Both the position numbers and the translations under genes were made by a program. 64,000 nucleotides of DNA from Mesorhizobium sp. BR1-1-16 (GTDB lineage: Bacteria; Pseudomonadota; Alphaproteobacteria; Rhizobiales; Kaistiaceae), in contig NZ_JAIUIE010000014.1 of the NCBI RefSeq assembly GCF_020165495.1, positions 55,449 through 119,448 on the forward strand, given 5' to 3'. Of this stretch, positions 25,715 to 34,826 are shown piece by piece. Within the stretch, counting starts at the first letter, position 1, and each line of letters begins with the position of its first letter. The notes under the pieces are model-generated. The model made no database searches. It was given only the letters and a program-made list of their open reading frames with translations, and was not told the DNA's origin.

Positions 25715-26647
25715 ATGAGTTCCCAAACCGTGGATCGCGCGCGATCTCGCTCGGCGGCCGAACGCCTTGGCGACGCGCTCACCGGCGTCAACGCCATTGC
25801 CTATTGTCTTGTCTTGCCGGCTATCCTTCTGCGCCTCGCCTTTACGCTGGTGCCAGCGCTTCAGACTTTCTGGCTGAGCTTCACCGACAAATCGTTGATG
25901 GCGCCGGGGCGTTTCATCGGGCTTGCCAACTACGTGGCGATGCTGTCGGACAAGACCCTGATCGGCTCGTTCGGCTTCACGCTGTTTTATACCGTGACGA
26001 GCGTCGCGCTCGAGACCGCGCTCGGACTGGCGATCGCCATGCTGTTGATGCGGCAGTTGCGCGCCAGGTGGATCAGCAATTTCATCATGCTGCTGCCCTG
26101 GGTGATGGCGCCGCTTTTGGCCGCCACCGTCTGGAAGATCATGTTCTATGAGGATGGCGGCATCCTCAATCAGATCCTCCGCGACCTCGGTCTGATCAGC
26201 AGCCCGATCCGCTGGCTTTCCAGCGCCAACACGGCGCGCGGCTCGGTCGTTCTCGTCACCGTCTGGAAGAACGTCTCGTGGGTCGCCCTCATCTTCATGG
26301 CTGCGCTCGCCGCGCTCCCGAAGGACGTCTATGAGGCCGCTGAGGTGGATGGCGCCAATGCATGGCAGCGGTTCAGAGCCATCACGGTGCCGATGCTGAG
26401 GCCGACGATCTTCCTCGTGCTGATGTTCCGCGGCATGGGCGAGGTCCAGACCTTCGAGCAGATCGGCGGCTTGACGCGCGGCGGGCCAGGCACCGCGACG
26501 CAGAACCTCGCCTACTACGCCTATCAGCGTTTCTTCCAGGAGCTGCGCTACGGCTACGGCTCGGCAATCAATGTGCTGCTGCTGCTGCTCACGGCCCTCA
26601 TCGGGGGCTTCTTCGCCTGGCGCATGTACAAAGCATCATCCCGGTAA
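25715..26647 (+). CDS. Sugar ABC transporter permease 1 (CUT1 locus 2)
   Basis: A 310-residue inner-membrane permease with six predicted helices and the EAA loop (YEAAEVDGANAWQRFRAITVPML). The ATG at 25715 gives the usual length of cytoplasmic tail; the frame stays open upstream into the intercistronic stem-loop but that part is arginine- and serine-rich and not family-like. Followed five bases after its stop by the second permease. Confidence 0.88.
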   Translation: MSSQTVDRARSRSAAERLGDALTGVNAIAYCLVLPAILLRLAFTLVPALQTFWLSFTDKSLMAPGRFIGLANYVAMLSDKTLIGSFGFTLFYTVTSVALETALGLAIAMLLMRQLRARWISNFIMLLPWVMAPLLAATVWKIMFYEDGGILNQILRDLGLISSPIRWLSSANTARGSVVLVTVWKNVSWVALIFMAALAALPKDVYEAAEVDGANAWQRFRAITVPMLRPTIFLVLMFRGMGEVQTFEQIGGLTRGGPGTATQNLAYYAYQRFFQELRYGYGSAINVLLLLLTALIGGFFAWRMYKASSR

Positions 26648-26652
26648 CAATC

Positions 26653-27507
26653 ATGGCCGCACGCACCCTTTCACCACTGCACCCGCAGCGCATCCTCCTC
26701 ATGGCGCTCCTGCTCCTGGTCCTCCTTTTCCTGGCGTTTCCGGTCTATTTCATGCTGGTGACCTCGCTCAAATCATCGGGCGAGGCCTATCGGCTGCCGG
26801 CCACGCTCTGGCCACATAATCCGACGCTGCAGGCCTATCCGTTCGTGATCAAGGCCTGGAGCTACTGGCGGACGCTCGGCAATACGGTCCTCGTGGCTGG
26901 TCTCGCGGCGTTCGGCGCCACGATGCTGGGTGGCATTGCCGCCTACGGCTTTTCGCGCATGGCTTTCACGGGCAAGTCGCTGCTGTATGCGACGGTCGTC
27001 GGCTCGATGGCGATCCCGGCGATGGTCACGCTCGGCCCGATCTTCCTCGCCTATAAGGATCTGCGGCTGCTCGACACGCATCTCGGCCTGATCCTCGTCT
27101 TCATGGCCGAAGGTATCCCGGTCGCGTTCCTGACCCTCTTCTCCTATTTCAAGGCAATCCCCAAGGAACTCGACGAGGCGGCGGCGATCGACGGTGGCTC
27201 GCTGCTTGACATCTTCTTCCGCATCATCGTGCCGATCGCGCTGCCGGGCGTTGCCGTGACGTTCCTGCTGCTGTTCATTGCCGGCTGGAATGAGTTCCTG
27301 TTCGCCTTCACGCTGACGATTACGCCGAGCACCCGTCTCTTGACGGTTCGTCTGTTCGAAATTCCGATCCGCGCCGATGCGAACACCATTCCCTATGATC
27401 TCATCGCCGCCGGCGGCATGCTGATCCTGCTGCCCTTGGTGCCGATCCTGTTGCGGGTCCAGAAGCAGTTGGTCGAGGGGATCCTGGCGGGGGCCGTGAA
27501 GGAATGA
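26653..27507 (+). CDS. Sugar ABC transporter permease 2 (CUT1 locus 2)
   Basis: A 284-residue MalG-type permease with six predicted helices and an EAA loop (ELDEAAAIDGGSLLDIFFRIIVP). The ATG at 26653 lies five bases after the previous stop. It ends in a strong hairpin shared with the convergent alcohol dehydrogenase. No ATPase gene follows, as in the other CUT1 loci of this window. Confidence 0.88.
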   Translation: MAARTLSPLHPQRILLMALLLLVLLFLAFPVYFMLVTSLKSSGEAYRLPATLWPHNPTLQAYPFVIKAWSYWRTLGNTVLVAGLAAFGATMLGGIAAYGFSRMAFTGKSLLYATVVGSMAIPAMVTLGPIFLAYKDLRLLDTHLGLILVFMAEGIPVAFLTLFSYFKAIPKELDEAAAIDGGSLLDIFFRIIVPIALPGVAVTFLLLFIAGWNEFLFAFTLTITPSTRLLTVRLFEIPIRADANTIPYDLIAAGGMLILLPLVPILLRVQKQLVEGILAGAVKE

Positions 27508-27535
27508 ACTTCACTGCTCAGACAGTGAAGTTCAT
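27504..27535. terminator. Bidirectional hairpin between convergent genes
   Basis: Perfect 13-bp inverted repeat (ATGAACTTCACTG / CAGTGAAGTTCAT) with a 6-base loop, starting at the permease stop codon and lying 40 bases beyond the alcohol dehydrogenase stop. Placed to end transcripts from both sides. Confidence 0.75.
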
Positions 27536-27575
27536 GGCGCCGCCCTCGACCTTGCGGTTCTCAAAGCCGTCGTGA

Positions 27576-28598
27576 CTAGAAGACGAAAACGGCCTTCTCA
27601 GTCTTTCGCTCATCAAACAGGCGGAACGCCGTTTCGGCCTCGTCGATGGAGAAGCGATGTGTCGCCAGGCGTTCGAGATCGATCTTGTGGGTCTCGATCG
27701 TCCGGATGATCTCTTCATACTCGCTGATGCCGAAATACCAGGAGCCGATCAGCGAAATCTGCTTGCGGATCAGTTGGTCGCTCGGACGGATAGTCGTTTC
27801 GCGGCTCTCACCCACAAAGGCGGCCCGGCCGAGCGGGGCGAGGCTGTCGAGCGCCATATTCTGCGCGGCGCCATTGCCTGAGCAATCGATCGCCGCCGAT
27901 AGCCCGTCACCGCCGGAGAAGGTGGCGATGGCTGCAGCCGCATCGACATCGGTCGGATCGAGTGTCAGATCGGCGCCGAGTTCGTCGGCAAAGTGGCGCC
28001 GCTCGGCAATCGGGTCCAGCGCGACCACGCGGGCGCCCAGCGCCTTGGCGGCCAGGATACCTGCGGAGCCCATCGGGCCGAGGCCCCAGATACCGACGGT
28101 CGACGCTCCCGACAGGCCGAGCTTGCGGCAGGCGCTGTAAAGCGTGCCGAAGGCGTCGGTCGAGATGGCTGCCGCTACGAACGACATCGAGGCGGGGATG
28201 CGCAACAGGTTGCGCTCGGGCACGGCGAGATATTCGGCATTGCCGCCATCCTGCGTGAAGCCGAGACACGTCCAGGTCGGGCAGAGATGGAAGTTACCCT
28301 GCCGGCAGCGGGCGCAGACGCCGCAGCCGACGGCGAGATAGACCGCCACGCGATCACCGCGCTTGAAGTTCTTCACCGCGACGCCGGTTTCGACGACGAC
28401 GCCCGAGGGTTCATGGCCGGTGATGCAGCCGCCCGCCGCGTCGCCGCCGACAACGGCATTGCCGTAATAGAGGCTGAGATCGCTGCGGCAGATGCACGAC
28501 GCCTTGACCTCGATCAGCACCTCGTCGGGCCCGGGGACCGGGATCGCGACCGAGCGGATTTCGACCTTGCGATTGCCAGGAAGATAGACGGCTTTCAT
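27576..28598 (-). CDS. Zinc-dependent alcohol dehydrogenase (locus 3)
   Basis: A 340-residue medium-chain dehydrogenase. Catalytic zinc ligands are seen in CICRSD and GHEPSG, the structural zinc site in CGVCARCRQGNFHLC, and the Rossmann motif in GIWGLGPMGSAG. Asp in VALDPIAERR at the end of strand 2 points to NAD. The ATG at 28598 has AAAGG upstream; frames further up belong to the permease gene. As the last gene of a sugar-import operon it probably oxidises an imported polyol or sugar (sorbitol- or threonine-dehydrogenase-like group). Confidence 0.88.
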   Translation of the reverse strand: MKAVYLPGNRKVEIRSVAIPVPGPDEVLIEVKASCICRSDLSLYYGNAVVGGDAAGGCITGHEPSGVVVETGVAVKNFKRGDRVAVYLAVGCGVCARCRQGNFHLCPTWTCLGFTQDGGNAEYLAVPERNLLRIPASMSFVAAAISTDAFGTLYSACRKLGLSGASTVGIWGLGPMGSAGILAAKALGARVVALDPIAERRHFADELGADLTLDPTDVDAAAAIATFSGGDGLSAAIDCSGNGAAQNMALDSLAPLGRAAFVGESRETTIRPSDQLIRKQISLIGSWYFGISEYEEIIRTIETHKIDLERLATHRFSIDEAETAFRLFDERKTEKAVFVF

Positions 28599-28624
28599 GG
28601 GGATGGACCTTTCTTGAGAGACGC

Positions 28625-29512
28625 TCACTTCACAGCCCCGGCCGTCAGACCACGGACGAAGGAGCGCTGCATGACGAGGAAAAGGACGACAAGCGGGCCG
28701 AAAGCGATCGTGCCGGCGGCGGCGATGCCGCCATAGTCGACGCCGTAGCGCCCCTGCAGCGTGGCGGCACCAACAGTCAGCGGCTTGAGATCGTCGGCCT
28801 GGATGACGACGAGCGGCAGCAGATATTCCTGCCAGGAGAACAGGAAGGCGATGAGCGCCAGCGACATCAGGCCAGGCCTGACCACGGGCAGCACCACGCG
28901 AAAATAAACGGAGAGCGGCGAGGCTCCGTCGACGACCGCTGCCTCGATCAATTCTTTCGGCACGTCCTGCATGACGGTCCGCATCATGAACACGGAGAAG
29001 GGCAGCAGCAGCGCCGCCTGGGGCAAAATCACGCCGAGCCGCGTATCCAGCAGCCCGAGCTTCTGCAGATTGCCATAGAGCGCGACGATGACGGACGGGG
29101 CCGGAACGACGAGACCGGCGAGGAACAGGCCGAACAGCAATTCCTTGCGCGGCAGATCGAGCTTGGCGAAGGCATAACCGGCGAGCGGCGCGGTCAGAAG
29201 CACGAGAACTGTCGAGCCGGTGCTGATGATCAGGCTGTTGAGGAAGTAATGGGCGAAACCGCTCTCGTTCCATGTCCGCGCGTAGTTGGACAGGTCGATC
29301 GGCCATGGCAGGCTGAGGGGACCGGAGAACAGATCCGCCTCGCTGCGCACCGACGCGAGCAGCACCAGATAGACCGGCGCAAGTGCGTAGAGAGCGAACA
29401 GCACCAGAATGAGATGGCGCCCGAGGCGCCCGGCAGCATAGGCGCCGAGACTGCGGTGCCGACCGGCAGGCCGCGAGGCGGACGGGGCGGCGAGCATTGC
29501 GGTGGCGTTCAT
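28625..29512 (-). CDS. Sugar ABC transporter permease 2 (CUT1 locus 3)
   Basis: A 295-residue MalG-type permease with six helices and an EAA loop (ELIEAAVVDGASPLSVYFRVVLP). The ATG at 29512 overlaps the stop of the upstream permease by four bases (ATGA), which fixes the start and indicates coupled translation. The stop lies 26 bases before the alcohol dehydrogenase start. Confidence 0.9.
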   Translation of the reverse strand: MNATAMLAAPSASRPAGRHRSLGAYAAGRLGRHLILVLFALYALAPVYLVLLASVRSEADLFSGPLSLPWPIDLSNYARTWNESGFAHYFLNSLIISTGSTVLVLLTAPLAGYAFAKLDLPRKELLFGLFLAGLVVPAPSVIVALYGNLQKLGLLDTRLGVILPQAALLLPFSVFMMRTVMQDVPKELIEAAVVDGASPLSVYFRVVLPVVRPGLMSLALIAFLFSWQEYLLPLVVIQADDLKPLTVGAATLQGRYGVDYGGIAAAGTIAFGPLVVLFLVMQRSFVRGLTAGAVK

Positions 29513-30369
29513 GCTGACCTCAACAGGCGATAGGAGACGCCGCTGACCGTGAGAACGATCGCGAGCAGGACGACGGACAGCGTGGCGGCATAGCCAAAGT
29601 CGCCAACCAGGAAGAATGTCTTGTAGATGTGCGTGGTCAGCACCTCGGTGTCGTAGCCCGGCCCACCTTGGGTGGTGACCCAGACCAGATCGAAGAAGCG
29701 CATCGCCTCGATCGCCGCATAGAGGCCGAGGAACAGCGTGGTCGGCTTCAGGAGCGGCACTGTCACAAAGCGGAACCGCTTCATCCACGAGGCGCCGTCG
29801 AGCTGCGCCGCCTCATAGAGCGACGGATCGATCGCCTGGATCGCGGCAAGATAGATCAGCACGCAGAAGCCGAAGAAGGTCCAGGCGCCGACCACGTTCA
29901 GCGCATAGAGCGCCGTCGAGGGCTCGGCGAGCCAGGCGCCGCCGAGGGCGCCGAGCCCGACCATGTCGAGCGCCCAATTGGCGAGGCCGAACATCGGATT
30001 GTAGATCCAGCCCCAGATGATGCCGGCCACGACCAGCGGAATGGTGCGCGGCAGGAAATAGATCGCGCCGAGGATGCGGATGGTGCGCGGCGAGCATTCG
30101 GCAAGGATCGAGGCCAGCAGCAGGCCGATCATGAGTGGAAAGGCCAGCGTCAGGACCACCCAGATGCCGTTATGGCCGAGCGCCGTCCAGAACACGCTAT
30201 CGTCGATCAGCCGGGCGAAATTGGAGAGTCCAGCGAAGCCCGTGACGCTGCCATTGTCCCATGAGAACAGGCTGTAGGCGGCGACCTGGAGGATCGGCAG
30301 GCCGACAAAGGCGAGATAGAGCACCAGTGCCGGCAGCACAAACAGGATCGCCGTTCGTTGGCTGGTCAT
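29509..30369 (-). CDS. Sugar ABC transporter permease 1 (CUT1 locus 3)
   Basis: A 286-residue MalF-type permease with six helices and an EAA loop (LYEAAQLDGASWMKRFRFVTVPLL). AGAGGAAAC lies upstream of the ATG. It follows the binding-protein gene across a 73-base gap that holds a stem-loop and overlaps the next permease by four bases. Confidence 0.9.
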   Translation of the reverse strand: MTSQRTAILFVLPALVLYLAFVGLPILQVAAYSLFSWDNGSVTGFAGLSNFARLIDDSVFWTALGHNGIWVVLTLAFPLMIGLLLASILAECSPRTIRILGAIYFLPRTIPLVVAGIIWGWIYNPMFGLANWALDMVGLGALGGAWLAEPSTALYALNVVGAWTFFGFCVLIYLAAIQAIDPSLYEAAQLDGASWMKRFRFVTVPLLKPTTLFLGLYAAIEAMRFFDLVWVTTQGGPGYDTEVLTTHIYKTFFLVGDFGYAATLSVVLLAIVLTVSGVSYRLLRSA

Positions 30370-30394
30370 CGCGTGTTTCCTCTGGAGTATGGGA

Positions 30395-30425
30395 GCGCCG
30401 GCATGCGGTCCACGCCTGCCGGCGC
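30395..30425 (-). terminator. Intercistronic stem-loop between binding protein and permease (locus 3)
   Basis: GCGCCGGCA / TGCCGGCGC, a 9-bp perfect stem whose 13-base loop can form a further three pairs. It lies between the binding-protein stop and first permease start, the same place as the stem-loop in locus 2. No T-tract. Confidence 0.55.
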
Positions 30426-30442
30426 CCTATGCTTGCGGGCGA

Positions 30443-31735
30443 CTAGGGTTGCCAACGCTCGCCGTTCGCGACGGCCTTGGTCCACGACTGCTGCATCGCG
30501 GTCAGGAACTCGTCGGGCGTCGCATCGCCACCGATGAGCCGTTGCAGTTCAGGATAGAGGACCTGCGTAACGCTCTCGGGCAGCGTGGTGTGCAGATCGT
30601 AGAAGTTCGTGTCGGGCGTCTTGAGGCCTTCGGCGTAGAACTCCTTCACGGCCGGCAGCGTGTTCCAGCCAGAGAGATCCTCGGCCTTGGTGCCGATCGG
30701 CACCAGGAAGCCCTTCTCGACCCAGACCTGCCGATGCTCAGGCGAAATCAGGCAGTCGACATAGGCTGCGGCGGCGTCTTTCGTCGCATCCGGCGCGCTT
30801 GCTGCGATCTGCCACTGCGAGCCCTCGCCCCACATCGTGCCGGCGGGGATCCCCTCGGCGATCGGTGGTAGCATGAACACGCCAAGATCGAACTTCGCGC
30901 CGCGGGCCATGTCCTGCAGCACCCAGGAACCGGTTACGGTCATCGCCGCCCGTCCGCCGAGGAACAGTGCATTGGCTTCGTCATAGCCGATCCCGTTGAA
31001 ACCACGTGGGAAATAGCCATCCTTCGCCCAACTGGCCAGCGTTTCGGCCGCCTGTTTGAAGGCGGGTTGGTTCCAGCTCGCATCGCCGAACAGCACCTTC
31101 TCCTCGCCGTCACGGCCGGCGGTGAGACCCAGGATGAGGCTCAGCGTATTGGTCGCCGGCCAGCGGTCGCGATTGCCAAAGGCGATCGGCACATAGCCGG
31201 CTTCCTTGACCTTGGCGGCCACGGCCTGGAACTCGGCATAGGTCTTGGGAACTTCGAGGCCGAGCTTCTTGAAAAGATCGCGGTTGTAGTAGACGCCCAT
31301 CAGGTCCTGCTCCATGGGAATCCCATAGAGCTTGCCCTTGTAGGAGTTGCGGCCGCGATAGAAGTCGTTGATGCCGTCCCACTTGTACTTCGCGTAATAG
31401 GCGTCGAGCGGCGCTACCTTGCCGGTACGGGCATAGCCGGCGAGCACCGAAGCCGCCGGCCAGGTATAGGCAAGGTCCGGTGTCTTGTCGGCGGAGACCG
31501 CAAGGCGATAGCTCTCGCGGATGCCGATCGACGGCACGACGGTGCGCAGGATCTTGGTGCCGGGCAGCGCCTTCTCGCAGGCGGCGATGAGTTCATCCAT
31601 GGCCGGCCCAGCGGCGGTGATGCCAGACGTCGCAAACTGATCCCATTGGGTGACGACGGTTTCGGCGCTGGCCGGAACGATGCTGGCGACCAGCATGGTC
31701 GAGGCGACGAGGCGCATCTTGAGGCGCTGTTTCAT
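30443..31735 (-). CDS. Sugar ABC transporter substrate-binding protein (CUT1 locus 3)
   Basis: A 430-residue periplasmic SBP type 1 protein with a Sec signal (basic start, hydrophobic 8-24, likely cut after PASA). A GGGGAGG site precedes the ATG. Landmarks: GIPMEQDLMGVYYNRDLFKKLGL, FLGGRAAMTVTGSW. The neighbours suggest a sugar or polyol ligand. Upstream is a TIM-barrel isomerase and an HTH-binding-protein fusion that may control the operon. Confidence 0.9.
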   Translation of the reverse strand: MKQRLKMRLVASTMLVASIVPASAETVVTQWDQFATSGITAAGPAMDELIAACEKALPGTKILRTVVPSIGIRESYRLAVSADKTPDLAYTWPAASVLAGYARTGKVAPLDAYYAKYKWDGINDFYRGRNSYKGKLYGIPMEQDLMGVYYNRDLFKKLGLEVPKTYAEFQAVAAKVKEAGYVPIAFGNRDRWPATNTLSLILGLTAGRDGEEKVLFGDASWNQPAFKQAAETLASWAKDGYFPRGFNGIGYDEANALFLGGRAAMTVTGSWVLQDMARGAKFDLGVFMLPPIAEGIPAGTMWGEGSQWQIAASAPDATKDAAAAYVDCLISPEHRQVWVEKGFLVPIGTKAEDLSGWNTLPAVKEFYAEGLKTPDTNFYDLHTTLPESVTQVLYPELQRLIGGDATPDEFLTAMQQSWTKAVANGERWQP

Positions 31736-31802
31736 GGTGGGTTCCTCCCCTTCGTGCAGGTTCTGTCATAGGCCGCGGCTTCTTAGGCGCGGCAGACGAT
31801 GC

Positions 31803-32627
31803 TCAGAGCATTGGCTTGATGAAGTCGTAGGCGCGGCGGGCGAACTGGTCGGGATCGACGCCGCGGCGGTTGAAGCCGATTTCCATGGTGAGATAGCCGG
31901 CGAAGTCGTTCGCCTTCAGCGCGGCGACGAGGCCGGCATAGTCGACGGGTCCGGGCTGCGGCGGATCGCGATTCACGTCGGCGAGGTGCAGGTGCACCAG
32001 ATCCTTGCCGAGGCGGTGCACGTAATCCGTCGGCACCTCGTTGCGGTAGAGGGTGTGATAGGTGTCGAACATCGCGCCGACATTCGGCTTGTCGACCGCG
32101 TGCAGCAGCGCGATGGCGTCGTCGCAGCTGTCGATGAGATTGCTGTCTGCCGAAGTCGGCTCGATCGCCATGGTGACGCCGAGTGTCGCCGCATGGTCGG
32201 CGATGTCGGCGAGCGCGTCGCGGCTCCAGGCGAAAGCCTCGTCACGGCTGCTGCCGAAGATCTGCCAGCCGGCGACATAGAGCACCGTCTTGCCGCCCCA
32301 TTCGGCGCAGAGGTCCGTCACCTTCTTGTACTGACTGATGGCGTCGGCGCGCTCCTCCGCGATCGGCGACGCGACGTTGAAGCCCGGACCGCCGCCCGGC
32401 GCCGGCAGCATGGAGGCAAGCGCAATCCCGGAGCTCTCGAGAACACTCCGGATTTCGCGGCGGCGCGCTGGCGACAGATGATCCGGATAGGCATGGGGAG
32501 CCGCGGCACCGATCTCGATGCCGTCATAGCCAATTGCCGCGATCCGGCGAATGGTTTCGTCGAGCGGATAGGCCGGTACCCAGACCGGAAAACTCGAATA
32601 GACCCATGTGTTGAAGGCGAGCTTCAC
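31803..32627 (-). CDS. Sugar phosphate isomerase/epimerase (AP-endonuclease-2-like TIM barrel)
   Basis: A 274-residue xylose-isomerase-like TIM barrel. The start KLAFNTWVYSSFP, the second strand GYDGIEIGA, the metal-binding Glu in MAIEPTSADSN, then MFDTYHTLY, LVHLHLADVNRD and the final YLTMEIGFN match the family, with Glu/Asp/His metal ligands in the expected strands. It is cytoplasmic and likely isomerises or epimerises the imported sugar. It lies 68 bases upstream of the binding protein in the same direction. Confidence 0.87.
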   Translation of the reverse strand: MKLAFNTWVYSSFPVWVPAYPLDETIRRIAAIGYDGIEIGAAAPHAYPDHLSPARRREIRSVLESSGIALASMLPAPGGGPGFNVASPIAEERADAISQYKKVTDLCAEWGGKTVLYVAGWQIFGSSRDEAFAWSRDALADIADHAATLGVTMAIEPTSADSNLIDSCDDAIALLHAVDKPNVGAMFDTYHTLYRNEVPTDYVHRLGKDLVHLHLADVNRDPPQPGPVDYAGLVAALKANDFAGYLTMEIGFNRRGVDPDQFARRAYDFIKPML

Positions 32628-32788
32628 GTCAGTTCCTCCTTGCTCGTCCCTGAAATGGCCGTGCCGGACCGGCCCGGGAAAAGGCTTGCCGTATCGCCAT
32701 CAGCGGTTCGATGTCGCGTTCGTCGCTGGCGGAATATTCCACAGCGCACGGCCTACCGGTCGGGCAAAGATGTCCAGATTGGACCGTC

Positions 32789-34579
32789 TCAGGACGGAAT
32801 CGCGGCGCCGTCGATAGACATGGCCCGTCGTTGAGCATCCGCGAGCGCTGCCTCTGGCGTCTTCAGCCCGAGCAGCATGTCGTGGATCTCCTCGCCGGCG
32901 ATCTGGATGACCTGCGAGATGCCGCGTACCGGGGGGCGGGGCCACATTCGCAGCACCCGCTGCCGCGCCATCGTGTCGACGATGCCAATGACCGGCGATA
33001 TGGCCGCGACATCGGGATCGCCATTGACGGAAAAGCGCGGGCTCGCAAGGCTGCCGTTGAGGATGTAGAGCTTCGCCGCGCCGGGGGATGTGAGCAGCGA
33101 CAGCGCCTGCCACGCTGCCGGGATGCGCTCGGGGGCAATATTCGCCGGTATCGCCAGGGCATAGCCGCCGAGCGGCGCGATATGCCGCCCGTTCAGGCCA
33201 CGCGGGTGCGGGAGATGTCCCGTACGGCCGAAGGCCGGCGATTCCGGATCGCGCTCATACAGATGGGCGAGCAGCGTGTGCGAATAGGCGATGGCGGAGC
33301 GGCCCGACGCGAAGGCCCGCGCGCGGTCGTACCAGGCCATCGACAGAATTTCGGGCGGCGACAGCGGCATCAAAGCGCGCAGGAATTCCGCCGTCTCGCG
33401 CGCTTCCGTCGAAAGAAAGGCCGGACGGAGGGGAAGGATCGCGCCCGCCTCGCCGTCAAAGCCGTCCTTTGTCCTCGGAAGCTCGACGATCGGCCGGCCA
33501 TGGGCGGCCATCAGCGTCATGAAGGTATGGCCGAGCGCCGTGCCGCGGCCGCCGTTCCAGGCAAGCCCGTATATCCCTCGGTCCGGCCTGTGCAGTACGC
33601 GGGCGGCGACCAGAAGCTCGGCGAGCGTCCGAGGCGGCTCCACGCCAGCATCGGCGAAGAGATCGGTGCGATAGACCAGCATCTCGGCGGTCGACATCAC
33701 CGGCAGTCCATACTGGACGGCATTCCAGCGGGCGCTGGCAACGGCATCCGGCACGAAGTCACCGATGTCAGTGCCCGTCTCGGCGATGAGGGCGTCGAGC
33801 GGCAGAAGCAGTCCGCTTCCCGCCATTTCGCCGAACCAGGGCAAGTCGCAGGCGAGGATATCGTAGTCGGAGACCCGCTGGGAGCCGTTCGCGACGATCG
33901 CCTTTCGGAGCCTGTCGATCGAGAGCGCGCGCGAATGGATCTCGACACCGAGGATCATTTCGAATTGCCGCTTGAGGGCATTCATGGCCATGAAGGTCGG
34001 GTCGGCATGCACCAGCACGCGCAGCCCGCGCGGCAGGTTGAGCTTGGCGTCGAGCACTGCGAGCGGCGGGATCAGCGCTTCGCTACTCTCCATCCCCGCG
34101 CGGGAGCGTGAGGGCTTCCCAGCCGCAAGATTGCCAGCGATGGCTCGCATCTCCTTCGCAAGGCCGTGCCATCTCGCGAGCAGTTCGGTCGTGGGATGCA
34201 GCGAGAAGGATCGACCCGTCTCCGTGCGGGGACGTCGCACAATCAGGCCGTGCTGCAGAAATTCGTCGATTGTGCGCATCGCCGTGCCGTGGCTGAGACC
34301 CGAAGCACGGGCAAGCGAGGTCGGGGTCGTCAATCGACCGGCGAAATGATTGCGAACCAGTTCGAGGACGAGACCGATCGCCCGGACGTCTTCGCCGATG
34401 AGCAAGCGAAGGCGGCTCTCCGTGTAAACGCGATCGACGAAGTCTGCGACCTGTTGCGCCTCGAGATTGGATTTCGCGTCGATGTGGATCGCATCCAGGG
34501 CCTCATAAGGGCCTTCCGGAATCCCAGCCAATGTTCGGCGTGTTGAGCGAGCAGACACCATCGAAGGAATCGCATTCAT
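32789..34579 (-). CDS. Winged-HTH / ABC-binding-protein fusion regulator
   Basis: A 596-residue protein from the ATG at 34579. Residues about 65-125 form a winged helix-turn-helix of MarR/IclR style (TTPTSLARASGLSHGTAMRTIDEFLQHGLIVRR), with the wing at TGRSFSLHP. From about 186 to the end it reads as an SBP type 1 (MalE-like) solute-binding domain: RVLVHADPTFMAMNALKRQF, YGLPVMSTAEMLVYRTDLFADAGV, GRSAIAYSH, GGYALAIP. There is no signal peptide, so this is a cytoplasmic one-component regulator with a binding-protein-type sensor; SgrR is a known analogue built with a different SBP family. It lies upstream of locus 3 in the same direction and probably responds to the imported substrate. The start is uncertain (34642 and 34561 are alternatives). 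Confidence 0.8.
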   Translation of the reverse strand: MNAIPSMVSARSTRRTLAGIPEGPYEALDAIHIDAKSNLEAQQVADFVDRVYTESRLRLLIGEDVRAIGLVLELVRNHFAGRLTTPTSLARASGLSHGTAMRTIDEFLQHGLIVRRPRTETGRSFSLHPTTELLARWHGLAKEMRAIAGNLAAGKPSRSRAGMESSEALIPPLAVLDAKLNLPRGLRVLVHADPTFMAMNALKRQFEMILGVEIHSRALSIDRLRKAIVANGSQRVSDYDILACDLPWFGEMAGSGLLLPLDALIAETGTDIGDFVPDAVASARWNAVQYGLPVMSTAEMLVYRTDLFADAGVEPPRTLAELLVAARVLHRPDRGIYGLAWNGGRGTALGHTFMTLMAAHGRPIVELPRTKDGFDGEAGAILPLRPAFLSTEARETAEFLRALMPLSPPEILSMAWYDRARAFASGRSAIAYSHTLLAHLYERDPESPAFGRTGHLPHPRGLNGRHIAPLGGYALAIPANIAPERIPAAWQALSLLTSPGAAKLYILNGSLASPRFSVNGDPDVAAISPVIGIVDTMARQRVLRMWPRPPVRGISQVIQIAGEEIHDMLLGLKTPEAALADAQRRAMSIDGAAIPS

Positions 34580-34784
34580 CAAGTGAGCGTGCAGTTGCCG
34601 TTTGCCATGCCCAATATGGTGAAAAGTCTGCCTGCAAGCCATCGCAGCGATGCGATGAAGGACGCACGACGCCCGTCCCGAAGGGATCGCGGAGGAGGGG
34701 ACCTGAACGGGTGCCGCTTGCGGTGCCCTGTGGTCGCCACGAGACGTCGAATATGAGCCGACACCGCAGCGGCGGCTGTCATTC

Positions 34785-34810
34785 GAAGGCGGGCCTCGCG
34801 GCCCGCCTTC
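34785..34810 (-). terminator. Hairpin after the M24 gene
   Basis: Perfect 11-bp inverted repeat (GAAGGCGGGCC / GGCCCGCCTTC) with a 4-base loop, 17 bases past the stop of the M24 gene. Probably the operon terminator; no T-tract. Confidence 0.7.
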
Positions 34811-34826
34811 CCTCTCGCAAATTCAG

